NCBI RefSeq assembly: GCF_022048975.1
Contig: NZ_JAKMHX010000038.1
Coordinates: forward strand, 124,001-188,000
Direction of reading: 5' to 3'
DNA length: 64,000 nucleotides
Origin: Sporosarcina cyprini
Lineage (GTDB): Bacteria > Bacillota > Bacilli > Bacillales_A > Planococcaceae
Each line of letters opens with the position of its first letter. The stretch's first letter is position 1. This document shows positions 49,388 through 56,782 of this stretch, in pieces. The notes below the pieces were generated by a model. The model did not search any database, was not told where the DNA came from, and worked only from the letters and a program-made list of their open reading frames with translations. Both the position numbers and the translations under genes were made by a program.

Positions 49388-50164
49388 TCAGCCACCTCCT
49401 AAAATGATCATCAACCCACGCATGGAGGACATCATTACTTCAAACAACTTCTGCATGACGGCAATCATAACGCCAGCCATTGTAGCAAGAACTAGAAAAC
49501 TAACCCCAATCTTGATTGGAAAACCGACTACGAAAATATTTAATTGAGGAACTGTCCGTGCCGTAATACCAAGTGCCAAATCCACTAAAAAAAGAGTGGC
49601 GACAATCGGGATGGACATTTGAAAAGCGATGGCAAAGGTCATGGCAAACGTTTTGACAACGAATTCGATTAATCGTTCATCCCCAAATGCTGGCACCAGA
49701 TGATCTACCGCTATGAATTGATAGCTATAAAAAATGCCATCCAGCAGCATATGATGGCCATTCAGCGTCAGCAGCAACAACAGCGCAAGTGCGTTGAAAA
49801 ACTGCCCGAGTAAAGGCGACTGAGCGCCGGTTTGAGGGTCGATAACGTTTGCGATGGCAAACCCCATTTGAAAGTCGATGAATCCTCCGGCAATCTGTAT
49901 GGCAGAGATCACAATATAGGCGATCATCCCGATAAACAGACCGACCATTGCTTCTTTCATAACGAGGAGAAAATAGGCCCCATCGATTTCAATCGGCGGA
50001 ACATCCATCGTAAAGACAATCATCCATGCGAGCAGCGCTGCAAAAATAATGCGGTGCGTAGCGGGGATCGCACGATATGAAAATAACGGAACGGTTAAGA
50101 TAAATGCTGATACTCTCGTCAAAATTAACAGATACAACGGGATGGATGGTAAAAACTGTTCCAT
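49388..50164 (-). CDS. fliR: Flagellar export gate protein FliR
   Basis: Membrane protein of the export gate with about six helices. Conserved QMGFAIANVIDPQTGAQSPLLGQFFNALALLLLLTLNGHHMLL region and DLALGITARTVPQLNIFVVGFPIKI. 258 residues. It abuts flhB, whose ribosome binding site lies in its last codons. Confidence 0.96.
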   Translation of the reverse strand: MEQFLPSIPLYLLILTRVSAFILTVPLFSYRAIPATHRIIFAALLAWMIVFTMDVPPIEIDGAYFLLVMKEAMVGLFIGMIAYIVISAIQIAGGFIDFQMGFAIANVIDPQTGAQSPLLGQFFNALALLLLLTLNGHHMLLDGIFYSYQFIAVDHLVPAFGDERLIEFVVKTFAMTFAIAFQMSIPIVATLFLVDLALGITARTVPQLNIFVVGFPIKIGVSFLVLATMAGVMIAVMQKLFEVMMSSMRGLMIILGGG

Positions 50165-50168
50165 TCAA

Positions 50169-50438
50169 TCACCCGATAAACCGAGTCAGGTTATCAAATA
50201 TATCGGAAGCAAACGAGGTAACACGTGATAACATCCATGGGCCGAAAAAGATAATGGCGACAAGGACTGCTATGATTTTTGGGACAAACGCCAAGGTCTG
50301 TTCCTGTATTTGCGTCGTCGCCTGGAAAATACTGACGAGCAAACCCGTCACCAGCGCGACTATTAATAATGGGCCTGAAGCCAATAGGATGACCCAAACC
50401 GAGCGTTCGGCGATGGAAATGACCATTTCTCCCGACAT
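50169..50438 (-). CDS. fliQ: Flagellar export gate protein FliQ
   Basis: 89-residue membrane protein with two helices and the family segment VTGLLVSIFQATTQIQEQTLAFVPKI. Part of the FliP-Q-R core of the gate. Lies 4 nt before fliR and 41 nt after fliP. Confidence 0.96.
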   Translation of the reverse strand: MSGEMVISIAERSVWVILLASGPLLIVALVTGLLVSIFQATTQIQEQTLAFVPKIIAVLVAIIFFGPWMLSRVTSFASDIFDNLTRFIG

Positions 50439-50479
50439 ATGGACCCTCCTGACTACTCCTGTTTTATCAGTTCATTTCG

Positions 50480-51145
50480 CTAAAAACTTTGCAACAACGA
50501 TTTTATGATTAAATACCAACCATCGACTAAGACGAAAAGTAATATTTTAAAAGGAAGAGAGATCATGACAGGCGGTAACATCATCATACCCATGGACATC
50601 AGAACACTCGCCACAATCATGTCAATCACGAGAAAAGGAATAAATATCATAAATCCCATTTGGAATGCCGTCTTCAGTTCACTAAGTGCAAATGCCGGAA
50701 CGAGCATAGTAAGCGGGATGTCTTCCATCTTTTCAGGACGTTCCGCTTCATTGTATCGGAGGAATAGCTCCAGATCCTTTTGCCTTGTATGCTTGCTCAT
50801 GAACTCCTTAAAAGGCAGGCTCGCATTTTCATATGCTTCGTCCAATGTAATTTCCTCATTGAACAGTGGAGTCAAAGCGGTTTCATTCACCTGCTGAAAA
50901 GTCGGTGCCATTATGAAGAAAGTTAAAAACATGGCTAGACCGACAAGCACCTGATTCGGAGGCATCTGCTGCGTGGCTAGTGCCGTCCTGACAAACGATA
51001 GAACGATTATGATCCTTGCAAATGATGTCATTAGAATAAGAATAGCCGGCGCTAAAGACAGAACTGTGAGCAAAAGGAGCATTTTGATGGATGTTGAAAC
51101 ATTTTCCGGATTACTATCCGAGAAGAATTGCACAAACTCATTCAT
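50480..51145 (-). CDS. fliP: Flagellar export gate protein FliP
   Basis: Membrane protein forming the export channel core. 221 residues with VLSLAPAILILMTSFARIIIVLSFVRTALATQQMPPNQVLVGLAMFLTFFIM and LVIDMIVASVLMSMGMMMLPPVMISLPFKILLFVLVDGW. The N-terminus MNEFVQFF has no long signal peptide. The start overlaps fliO by 8 nt. Confidence 0.97.
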   Translation of the reverse strand: MNEFVQFFSDSNPENVSTSIKMLLLLTVLSLAPAILILMTSFARIIIVLSFVRTALATQQMPPNQVLVGLAMFLTFFIMAPTFQQVNETALTPLFNEEITLDEAYENASLPFKEFMSKHTRQKDLELFLRYNEAERPEKMEDIPLTMLVPAFALSELKTAFQMGFMIFIPFLVIDMIVASVLMSMGMMMLPPVMISLPFKILLFVLVDGWYLIIKSLLQSF

Positions 51146-51830
51146 CTTTTCTGCTCTCCTTTTCCTCCAACCGCTTGATATGCTGCTTTCTTTCCGCCTT
51201 CATTTGCTCAATCCGCTCAGAAAAAAGCTGTCCAAACTGACTCGTGCCCTCCGCCTCTTTTGAGGTTGATGGTGCCACCTTCTTAAATGCCTTTGAGAAG
51301 AGGCGGTCTAATAATCCATCAGTCGGCAAATCATCACTTTCCTTGAAGTATTGTTGAAGACGGTTGATCTCATCAGGATCTGTTATCTCCTTGAGCAACT
51401 CAACATTTTCGCCAACACCTACAATATAGAAGGCGTCCCCGATGGTTACAAGTTGGATGGATTTTTGCTGGCCTAATGCCAAGCCGCCTAAGTTTTTCAT
51501 TAATTTATTTGATTGATAGGCTTTATTTTTGCGGTTAATGAATTTCAACAAGGCGAATAACAGACCGATTACGAAAACAAAGGCGACTAGTGTCTTGCCA
51601 AAATCGAGCCAAGACGTACCATCAGCTGCCCCGCCTTTCGGACGGTTAGCAGCTGATTTTTCATTTTCGGTATCAGGTTTTTCGTCTTGTCCAGTATTTT
51701 TACCATAGTAATCCGAGACAAATTTGCTAGAATCGGACGCCGCTACTACTGTGGTTGATTCGTCATGAATGTAAACTATGGCAACAAGCAAGAGCACTGA
51801 TAACAAACGGAAAATGACTGATTTCTTCAT
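51138..51830 (-). CDS. fliO: Flagellar protein FliO (FliZ)
   Basis: Helps FliP assemble. 230 residues: an N-terminal signal-like helix (residues 5-20), an extracytoplasmic acidic segment, one membrane helix (LVAFVFVIGLLFALLKFI) and a cytosolic FliO domain (GGLALGQQKSIQLVTIGDAFYIVGVGENVELLKEITDPDEI). A basic tail follows. Weakly conserved family; order cheY-fliO-fliP confirms identity. Confidence 0.93.
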   Translation of the reverse strand: MKKSVIFRLLSVLLLVAIVYIHDESTTVVAASDSSKFVSDYYGKNTGQDEKPDTENEKSAANRPKGGAADGTSWLDFGKTLVAFVFVIGLLFALLKFINRKNKAYQSNKLMKNLGGLALGQQKSIQLVTIGDAFYIVGVGENVELLKEITDPDEINRLQQYFKESDDLPTDGLLDRLFSKAFKKVAPSTSKEAEGTSQFGQLFSERIEQMKAERKQHIKRLEEKESRKDE

Positions 51831-51834
51831 TCGT

Positions 51835-52197
51835 TTATCCTAAGGCTTTTTGAATTGCTTCGACTACCCGGTCTGCCTGGAACGGCTTAACGATAAAGTC
51901 TTTGGCACCCGCTTGGATTGCATCAATAACCATCGCCTGCTGACCCATAGCTGAGCACATGATGATGGTAGCAGACGGATCCTTTGCTTTAATTTCCTTT
52001 AGCGCTGCGATTCCATCCATTTCGGGCATTGTAATATCCATCGTGACAAGATCCGGTTTTAGTTCAAAATATTTTTCAACCGCTTGTGCGCCATCGGCTG
52101 CTTCACCGACAACTTCAAAATTGTTTTTCGTTAAAATATCTTTAATCATCATGCGCATGAAAGCAGCGTCGTCTACTATTAAAATACGTTTACTCAT
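51835..52197 (-). CDS. cheY: Chemotaxis response regulator CheY
   Basis: Single receiver domain that binds FliM/FliY when phosphorylated. 120 residues with the acidic pair in LIVDDAAFMR, phospho-acceptor Asp54 in DLVTMDITMPEMDG, Ser/Ala switch CSAMGQQ and Lys in DFIVKPFQ. Lies between fliY and fliO as in B. subtilis. Confidence 0.97.
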   Translation of the reverse strand: MSKRILIVDDAAFMRMMIKDILTKNNFEVVGEAADGAQAVEKYFELKPDLVTMDITMPEMDGIAALKEIKAKDPSATIIMCSAMGQQAMVIDAIQAGAKDFIVKPFQADRVVEAIQKALG

Positions 52198-52217
52198 GTA
52201 AGGGAGCCTCCTAGATT

Positions 52218-53426
52218 CTATCGTAAATTATTTAATCGTTCTGTTTGACTTAAAATATCTGTGATCCGCACGCCAAAGTTTTCATCGATGACAACGACTT
52301 CTCCTCTGGCAACATGCCGGTTGTTAACAAGAATATCAACCGGTTCTCCAGCCAGCTTATCCAGCTCGATAATGGAACCGCTCGACAATTCAAGAATCTC
52401 CTTCACAGAGCGCTTCGTGCGGCCAAGTTCGACCGTCACATTTAGCGGAATATCAAGCAACATATTCAAATTGTTCGATTCCGATTGGCTTAACGAAGGT
52501 GTCTCGAAATTCGCAAATTGAGCCTGTTGGACATGGACTTGCGGCTGTGGGCTATGCTGCCGTGGCGGCAATTGTGTTGCGGGCTGTCCAAAACTAGGCA
52601 TGCTTTGCTGATCCTGCTGGTATGGAAACGGGTCATGAGCTGTCTCATACCCCGGCTGTTGCTGAACATACGGCTGTTCATGTTGCACTGGTCTTGCCGG
52701 TGCTTCCACTGCTGCAGCCGCCTCATCATTCGAACTGTCGTCCAGCAAGGAACCTACTAATTTTTTTCCGAAATCGAGCGGGAATAATTGCATAATATTC
52801 GAATCGATTAAGGTGCCGACTTTTAATTCGAATGAAACTTTTATGAGTGGATTTTCATCTGGGATATGTTCCATCCCCTCATCTGCCTGAACATCCATCA
52901 AATCGATCGTTGGCGGAGAAATATCCACCTTTTTATTAAAGACCGTCGACATAGAAGTCGCGGCGGATCCCATCATTTGATTCATCGCTTCTTGCACCGC
53001 GCTTAAATGAATCTCATTTAATTCTTCCTGCGGGCTAAGTCCATCTCCACCTAACATCAAATCAGCGATGATAGCCGCATCACTCTGTTTAATGACAAGT
53101 AGATTGATTCCATTCAAGCCTTCTGTATATTCCACTTGGATCGCAACATAAGGATGAATGAATTCCGATTCCAATATGGAACGGTCGATGACGGAAATAG
53201 AAGGCGTTGTGATCTCTACCTTCTGTCCTAGCAAGGAGGATAGCGCGGTGGCAGAACTGCCGAATGAAATATTTCCGATTTCGCCTAACGCATCTTGTTC
53301 AATTGCACTTAAATGATCTTCGGTACGAATATCTGCCGGGGAATCCTTTGTCTCGTCACCAGACGGCAAGGGCTCTCCTCTGAGCAGAGCTTCGATTTCT
53401 TCCTGAGAAAGAATATTATCACTCAT
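52218..53426 (-). CDS. fliY: Flagellar switch protein / CheY-P phosphatase FliY
   Basis: C-ring component that also dephosphorylates CheY-P. N-terminal CheY-binding peptide (SDNILSQEEIEALL). A CheC-like domain holds two active sites (ALGEIGNISFGSSATALS and AVQEAMNQMMGSAATSMS). A Gln/Pro-rich linker (about 240-310) and a C-terminal SpoA/FliN domain (LDIPLNVTVELGRTKRSVKEILELSSGSIIELDKLAGEPVDI) follow. I use ATG 53426 after GGAGGGG; ATG 53429 is also possible. It overlaps fliM by 8 nt. Confidence 0.96.
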   Translation of the reverse strand: MSDNILSQEEIEALLRGEPLPSGDETKDSPADIRTEDHLSAIEQDALGEIGNISFGSSATALSSLLGQKVEITTPSISVIDRSILESEFIHPYVAIQVEYTEGLNGINLLVIKQSDAAIIADLMLGGDGLSPQEELNEIHLSAVQEAMNQMMGSAATSMSTVFNKKVDISPPTIDLMDVQADEGMEHIPDENPLIKVSFELKVGTLIDSNIMQLFPLDFGKKLVGSLLDDSSNDEAAAAVEAPARPVQHEQPYVQQQPGYETAHDPFPYQQDQQSMPSFGQPATQLPPRQHSPQPQVHVQQAQFANFETPSLSQSESNNLNMLLDIPLNVTVELGRTKRSVKEILELSSGSIIELDKLAGEPVDILVNNRHVARGEVVVIDENFGVRITDILSQTERLNNLR

Positions 53427-54417
53427 CATCTTCATCCCCTCCATTCCATGTATCTATTATTTGGACAGCCATACGTTTCCGTAAATGCCCTGGCTGACCA
53501 ATGAATTTCGGCAAATCGCCAACCTTTATTGTAAGCGGATCGTCAATTTTGCTATTCAGCGAAATGACATCCCCTTGCTGCAAATAGAGGAAGTCTTCAA
53601 CAGAGATTGTTCCTTGACCCAGCTCGGTAATAACCGGCAATGTCGCCTGCTTCAACCGTTTCTCTAGACGCTGGCTCTGTTCCGGTGATGGTTCTTTCTT
53701 ATTTGTTTGCATCCAATAACGAACCGATAAATTTGGCACTATTGGTTCCAAGACAACGTGCGGAATACAAATATTAATCATTCCACTAGATTCGCCAATT
53801 TGGATATTGAACGAGATGACCACGACCGTTTCATTCGGTGAAATCATTTGAAGGAATTGAGGATTCACTTCCATTTCGGTCAAATACGGATCAATTTCGA
53901 TAATGCCTGACCAGGCTTCCCGCAAATTGTCAAATGACCGTTCAAATAGATTCGTCAAAATCTTCGTTTCAATCTCGGTCATATTATCCACTTTGCCCGG
54001 TCCTTCACCCATGCCTCCCATTAATCGGTCCAGCATGGAATAGGCAACATTCGGATTGACCTCCATAAGGATATTCCCTTCCAAAGGGGGAACTTCAAAA
54101 ATATTAATCAGCGTCATGTTCGGAATCGAACGGATAAACTCCTCAAAAGGGATCTGATCGACAGAGGCGACATTAATTTGAATATAGGTCCGCAACTGAG
54201 CAGAAAAATAAGTCGTCAACAACCGGGCGAAATTCTCGTGAATTCTCGTTAAACTGCGGATCTGATCCTTAGAGAACCGAAGAGCACGCTTAAAGTCATA
54301 CACTTTCACCTTCCGGGTTTCTTCGTCCTTCTTCATGTCTTCCGCCGACATTTCCCCTGTTGACAACGCGGACAACAGAGCATCAATTTCACTTTGGGAT
54401 AAAATATCTCCCGACAT
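53419..54417 (-). CDS. fliM: Flagellar motor switch protein FliM
   Basis: Rotor C-ring protein binding CheY-P through its N-terminus (GDILSQSEIDALLSAL). The middle CheC-like domain has YDFKRALRFSKDQIRSLTRIHENFARLL and lacks phosphatase residues. The C-terminal SpoA domain follows. 332 residues. Preceded by CACCTCC-complement ribosome binding site (GGGAGGTGG). Confidence 0.97.
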   Translation of the reverse strand: MSGDILSQSEIDALLSALSTGEMSAEDMKKDEETRKVKVYDFKRALRFSKDQIRSLTRIHENFARLLTTYFSAQLRTYIQINVASVDQIPFEEFIRSIPNMTLINIFEVPPLEGNILMEVNPNVAYSMLDRLMGGMGEGPGKVDNMTEIETKILTNLFERSFDNLREAWSGIIEIDPYLTEMEVNPQFLQMISPNETVVVISFNIQIGESSGMINICIPHVVLEPIVPNLSVRYWMQTNKKEPSPEQSQRLEKRLKQATLPVITELGQGTISVEDFLYLQQGDVISLNSKIDDPLTIKVGDLPKFIGQPGHLRKRMAVQIIDTWNGGDEDDE

Positions 54418-54462
54418 AAGGCCACCTCCCCCGGTACTTACTTCAACAAATCCATCCTACAC

Positions 54463-54891
54463 TTACTGGATGATATAGGAAACGATATATACTTTTTCAA
54501 TTTCCCCCGATTGCATAAGCGGGTTCAATTGTGATTTGATCGAGTCCTCAAAAGCCTGTTTCCCGGCTTTGCCTTCCAGATCTTTAGGAGTCATTTCAGA
54601 GAGTTCCTGAATGACGATGTTATTCACTTGGAAATCACGTTTTGCCAACTCTTCCGCGGCTTTTTTGTTATCCGTTTGGATTTTTAATGAAATGCGAATA
54701 AACTGGCTGCCAGATAGATTCGTCGTAATTTCAGGTACATCGACAGACGCTTCAATGATTTGATCAATCGATGGTTCGTTTGGTCCGTTCGCGCCTTTAT
54801 TAAATTGCAAAGCGAGAATGAGGCCGACAATCCCAACAAGTGTAATAACAACTAAAATGATCAAGGTGATCGTAAGTGCTTTATTCTTCAT
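54463..54891 (-). CDS. fliL: Flagellar basal-body protein FliL
   Basis: Single-pass membrane protein associated with stators. One N-terminal helix (ALTITLIILVVITLVGIVGLILAL, residues 4-27) is followed by an extracytoplasmic domain with VPEITTNLSGSQFIRISLKIQTDNKKAAEEL. 142 residues. The start overlaps swrD by 11 nt. Confidence 0.95.
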   Translation of the reverse strand: MKNKALTITLIILVVITLVGIVGLILALQFNKGANGPNEPSIDQIIEASVDVPEITTNLSGSQFIRISLKIQTDNKKAAEELAKRDFQVNNIVIQELSEMTPKDLEGKAGKQAFEDSIKSQLNPLMQSGEIEKVYIVSYIIQ

Positions 54892-55102
54892 CTTCTTCCC
54901 CCCGGATGTGCGGATTCGATAAAAGCTGAACCGACTGATAAAATGCGATGATACGGCGATTGACTTCGTCTATCGGATCGAGGACGACATACTTAGAGCC
55001 GGTCGTCAACGTGATCGTCGTATCGGGGAACGATTCGACTTTCTCTATGTACAGTGCATTCAACGTAAACGTCGTGCCGTTCAATCGTGTGACTTGTATC
55101 AT
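54881..55102 (-). CDS. swrD: Flagellar protein SwrD/FlbD
   Basis: 73-residue FlbD-family protein: MIQVTRLNGTTFTLNALYIE, then VESFPDTTITLTTGSKYVVLDPIDEVNRRIIAFYQ. In B. subtilis SwrD raises flagellar torque needed for swarming; the same role is inferred. The start is fixed by the conserved N-terminus, yet the only SD (AAAGGAGGG, 55134-55142) is 31 nt away across a 7 bp GC hairpin. No alternative in-frame start codon lies between them. Confidence 0.94.
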   Translation of the reverse strand: MIQVTRLNGTTFTLNALYIEKVESFPDTTITLTTGSKYVVLDPIDEVNRRIIAFYQSVQLLSNPHIRGEEDEE

Positions 55103-55109
55103 ATGTAAG

Positions 55110-55131
55110 GGGCCGGGCGCAGAGCCGGCCC
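55110..55131 (-). promoter_or_regulatory. GC hairpin between Shine-Dalgarno and start codon of swrD
   Basis: GGGCCGG (55110-55116) / CCGGCCC (55125-55131) perfect 7 bp stem with an 8 nt loop. Two nt separate it from the SD and 7 nt from the ATG, so folding it out gives a 9 nt SD-to-ATG spacing. No U-tract follows, so it is not a terminator. Confidence 0.7.
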
Positions 55132-55149
55132 GACCCTCCTTTTATACCT

Positions 55150-55155
55150 ATTATA
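55150..55155 (-). promoter_or_regulatory. -10-like TATAAT upstream of swrD
   Basis: Perfect TATAAT whose predicted start (near 55143) would lie at the swrD SD. The hexamer at 17 nt (TATACT) is a weak -35. AT-rich context makes a chance match possible. Confidence 0.3.
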
Positions 55156-55210
55156 AGTGTTAGTTGATTAGTAGTATATAAAAAAATTAATAATTTCATT
55201 GAGAAGCTTT

Positions 55211-55250
55211 TTGAAAAAATTAGTAATTCAGCTGGGCTAACCAGGCTGAA
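55211..55250 (-). terminator. Terminator-like hairpin in the flgE-swrD gap
   Basis: TTCAGC (55227-55232 on the plus strand) with GCTGAA (55245-55250), continued by TGG/CCA with one bulged base and a 5 nt loop. On the minus strand TTACTAATTTTTT follows. The GCTGAA arm can alternatively pair with 55288-55294, so termination and antitermination folds exclude each other. The 7 nt between stem and U-run weakens the terminator call. Confidence 0.5.
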
Positions 55251-55254
55251 CAGG

Positions 55255-55281
55255 TTATCGGAACCAAGCAAACACTCTTTG
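55255..55281 (-). promoter_or_regulatory. SigD-like promoter match upstream of swrD
   Basis: CAAA (55278-55281) then exactly 15 nt then TCCGATAA (55255-55262), against the SigD pattern TAAA-N15-GCCGATAT. It would let SigD boost the operon half that contains sigD. It lies within predicted RNA helices, so chance cannot be excluded. Confidence 0.35.
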
Positions 55282-55417
55282 TTTGATTTCAGCCCAATGC
55301 GGTGGCTTACGCAAGGGAACCACGCGACCTTCGATTTTAATGAAGGACTACACTGCCCATGGAAGCCGCCGCATGTGGCTTCAATCAAGTTACGATAAAT
55401 TAGTAGATAGACTGAAA

Positions 55418-56302
55418 TTATCGTTTCAAGTTAACAAGCTCTTGTAGAATTTCATCTGAAGTCGTGATAATCCGCGTATTCGCCTGGAATCCACGCTGTG
55501 CAACGATCATTTCAGTGAATTCTTCGGATAAGTCGACGTTGGACATTTCAAGGAAACCTGATTCAAGATCTCCTATACCACTTTGTGTAGGGATATTCAC
55601 TGTTGCATCCCCAGAGTTAGAAGATTTTTGGAAATAATTACCACCTATTTTTTCCATACCACCAGGGTTTGGGAATTTCGCAAGAACAAGGTGTCCCGCG
55701 TATCTTAAAAAACCATCCTCATCAACAAATGAAACTGCACCATCTTGTGCCACGCTCATGCTTTGTGCTGTAGTAGGAATTAAAATTTGCGTATAAGTTG
55801 GTGTTGCTCCAACCGTTGGTGCAGTTATGAGATCATCTTTAGTAACTGGAGCATAAGTACCTGTAGTTGAACCTCCAACTCCGACTAAATATTTTCCGCC
55901 TCCATCAACTAAGTACCCTTTGTTATCCATATAGAAGTTTCCTGCCCTTGTATACTGAACGTTACCAAGAGTAGTTCCAGACATCTCACCAACTTGAAAA
56001 AAACCATCGCCAGCAATCGCTAAATCTAACGTATTCCCTGTAAATTGTGTAGAACCTCCTGTGTGGAGAGTGTCAATCGCCGCAATTTGCGAACCAAGGC
56101 CAACTTGTTTCGCATTAACACCACCACGTGATGCATTCCCACTTGAGGCACCAGCAACAGTCTGTGAAATTAAATCTTTAAAAATCACTCGTCCTTTTTT
56201 AAACCCATAAGTATTGACATTCGCAATATTATTACCAATCACATCTAGCTTCGTTTGGAAATTCTTAAGCCCTGAAATTCCTGAGTACATCGATCGTAAC
56301 AT
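55418..56302 (-). CDS. flgE: Flagellar hook protein FlgE
   Basis: Hook subunit exported through the flagellar apparatus. Rod/hook N-terminus MLRSMYSGISGLKNFQTKLDVIGNNIANVNTYGFKK. A central domain (about residues 75-230) includes FTGNTLDLAIAGDGFFQVG. The C-terminal helix ends FTEMIVAQRGFQANTRIITTSDEILQELVNLKR. 294 residues, about 30 longer than in B. subtilis, with the extra length in the variable middle. Local GC is lower than in adjacent genes, about 30-40% in several stretches. GAGAGGGG precedes the ATG. Confidence 0.95.
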   Translation of the reverse strand: MLRSMYSGISGLKNFQTKLDVIGNNIANVNTYGFKKGRVIFKDLISQTVAGASSGNASRGGVNAKQVGLGSQIAAIDTLHTGGSTQFTGNTLDLAIAGDGFFQVGEMSGTTLGNVQYTRAGNFYMDNKGYLVDGGGKYLVGVGGSTTGTYAPVTKDDLITAPTVGATPTYTQILIPTTAQSMSVAQDGAVSFVDEDGFLRYAGHLVLAKFPNPGGMEKIGGNYFQKSSNSGDATVNIPTQSGIGDLESGFLEMSNVDLSEEFTEMIVAQRGFQANTRIITTSDEILQELVNLKR

Positions 56303-56386
56303 CTTTATTTTCCCCTCTCGGATTGTAAGTTGTAGCTGCCTCTGTCGGTCGGCAGTACGATGGCATCCTCTTTTGGAGGTCCTGCC

Positions 56387-56767
56387 TTAGTTCAGCACAA
56401 TCGTGCCGTCAATATTTGTGAAGAGTTGATTTTTCGCTTCCATGCGATCCATAGCCGTGATGACTGTTGCATTTTTCGCGCTGATGATTAGCGCGGCTTT
56501 GTCCATGAGAACCAGTGAGTCCTTGATACCTTTTTGCCTCGCTTCATTCACTTTTTCAGTGACTTGCGCCCATTCGGCATCCGTAATGTGAATGTTCCTA
56601 TCACGCAATCTTTCGCTGGCATGTTTGCTAATTTTTAACGGCTGCGCTTGAATGGCGTCATTAAGCTGTTCCAAGAATGACTGCTTCGGACTTGGTGCAG
56701 GCTGTAACGACTTTCCTTGGCGGATGAACGGCTGAGATGGAACGCGATGGATGTTTAGTTGATCCAT
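56387..56767 (-). CDS. TIGR02530-type flagellar operon protein
   Basis: 126-residue soluble protein of a family found beside flgD/flgE in Bacillales and Clostridia. An N-terminal Gln/Pro-rich part is followed by LKISKHASERLRDRNIHITDAEWAQVTEKVNEARQKG and KAALIISAKNATVITAMDR, the family core. The function is not established; a hook-assembly role is suggested by position between flgD and flgE. AAAAGGGG precedes the ATG. Confidence 0.88.
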   Translation of the reverse strand: MDQLNIHRVPSQPFIRQGKSLQPAPSPKQSFLEQLNDAIQAQPLKISKHASERLRDRNIHITDAEWAQVTEKVNEARQKGIKDSLVLMDKAALIISAKNATVITAMDRMEAKNQLFTNIDGTIVLN

Positions 56768-56782
56768 ACGATCGCCCCTTTT

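Larger units (their letters stand above)
55103..55417 (-). other. Structured control region between flgE and swrD
   Basis: The only large gap in this operon. On the minus strand from flgE it holds: GAAGCC/GGCTTC (55377-55382 with 55362-55367), which competes with a 10 bp pairing of 55363-55372 with 55299-55308; a CCTTC/GAAGG hairpin (55328-55346); TTCAGCC/GGCTGAA (55288-55294 with 55244-55250) enclosing two small hairpins; a terminator-like hairpin and U-run; a TATAAT box; and the swrD SD. No protein-like frame. I cannot match it to a known RNA family. Confidence 0.6.

Noticed and set aside
54993..55388. 131-codon frame covering the flgE-swrD gap
   Set aside because: No SD, overlaps swrD in another frame, and composition is not protein-like; the helices explain the region better.
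55195..55400. Known c-di-GMP (GEMM) riboswitch
   Set aside because: The conserved core strings of the class I and class II aptamers, as I remember them, are not present on either strand. A covariance search should confirm.
55167..55406. 8 bp direct repeat ATTAGTAG flanking the structured segment (55167-55174 and 55399-55406), as target duplication of a small mobile element
   Set aside because: No terminal inverted repeats inside the flanks, and the second copy lies next to the flgE stop. An 8 bp AT-rich repeat is expected by chance.
56303..56386. Extra short frame between the TIGR02530 gene and flgE
   Set aside because: About 25 codons open in frame to a TAA just before flgE, but no start codon.
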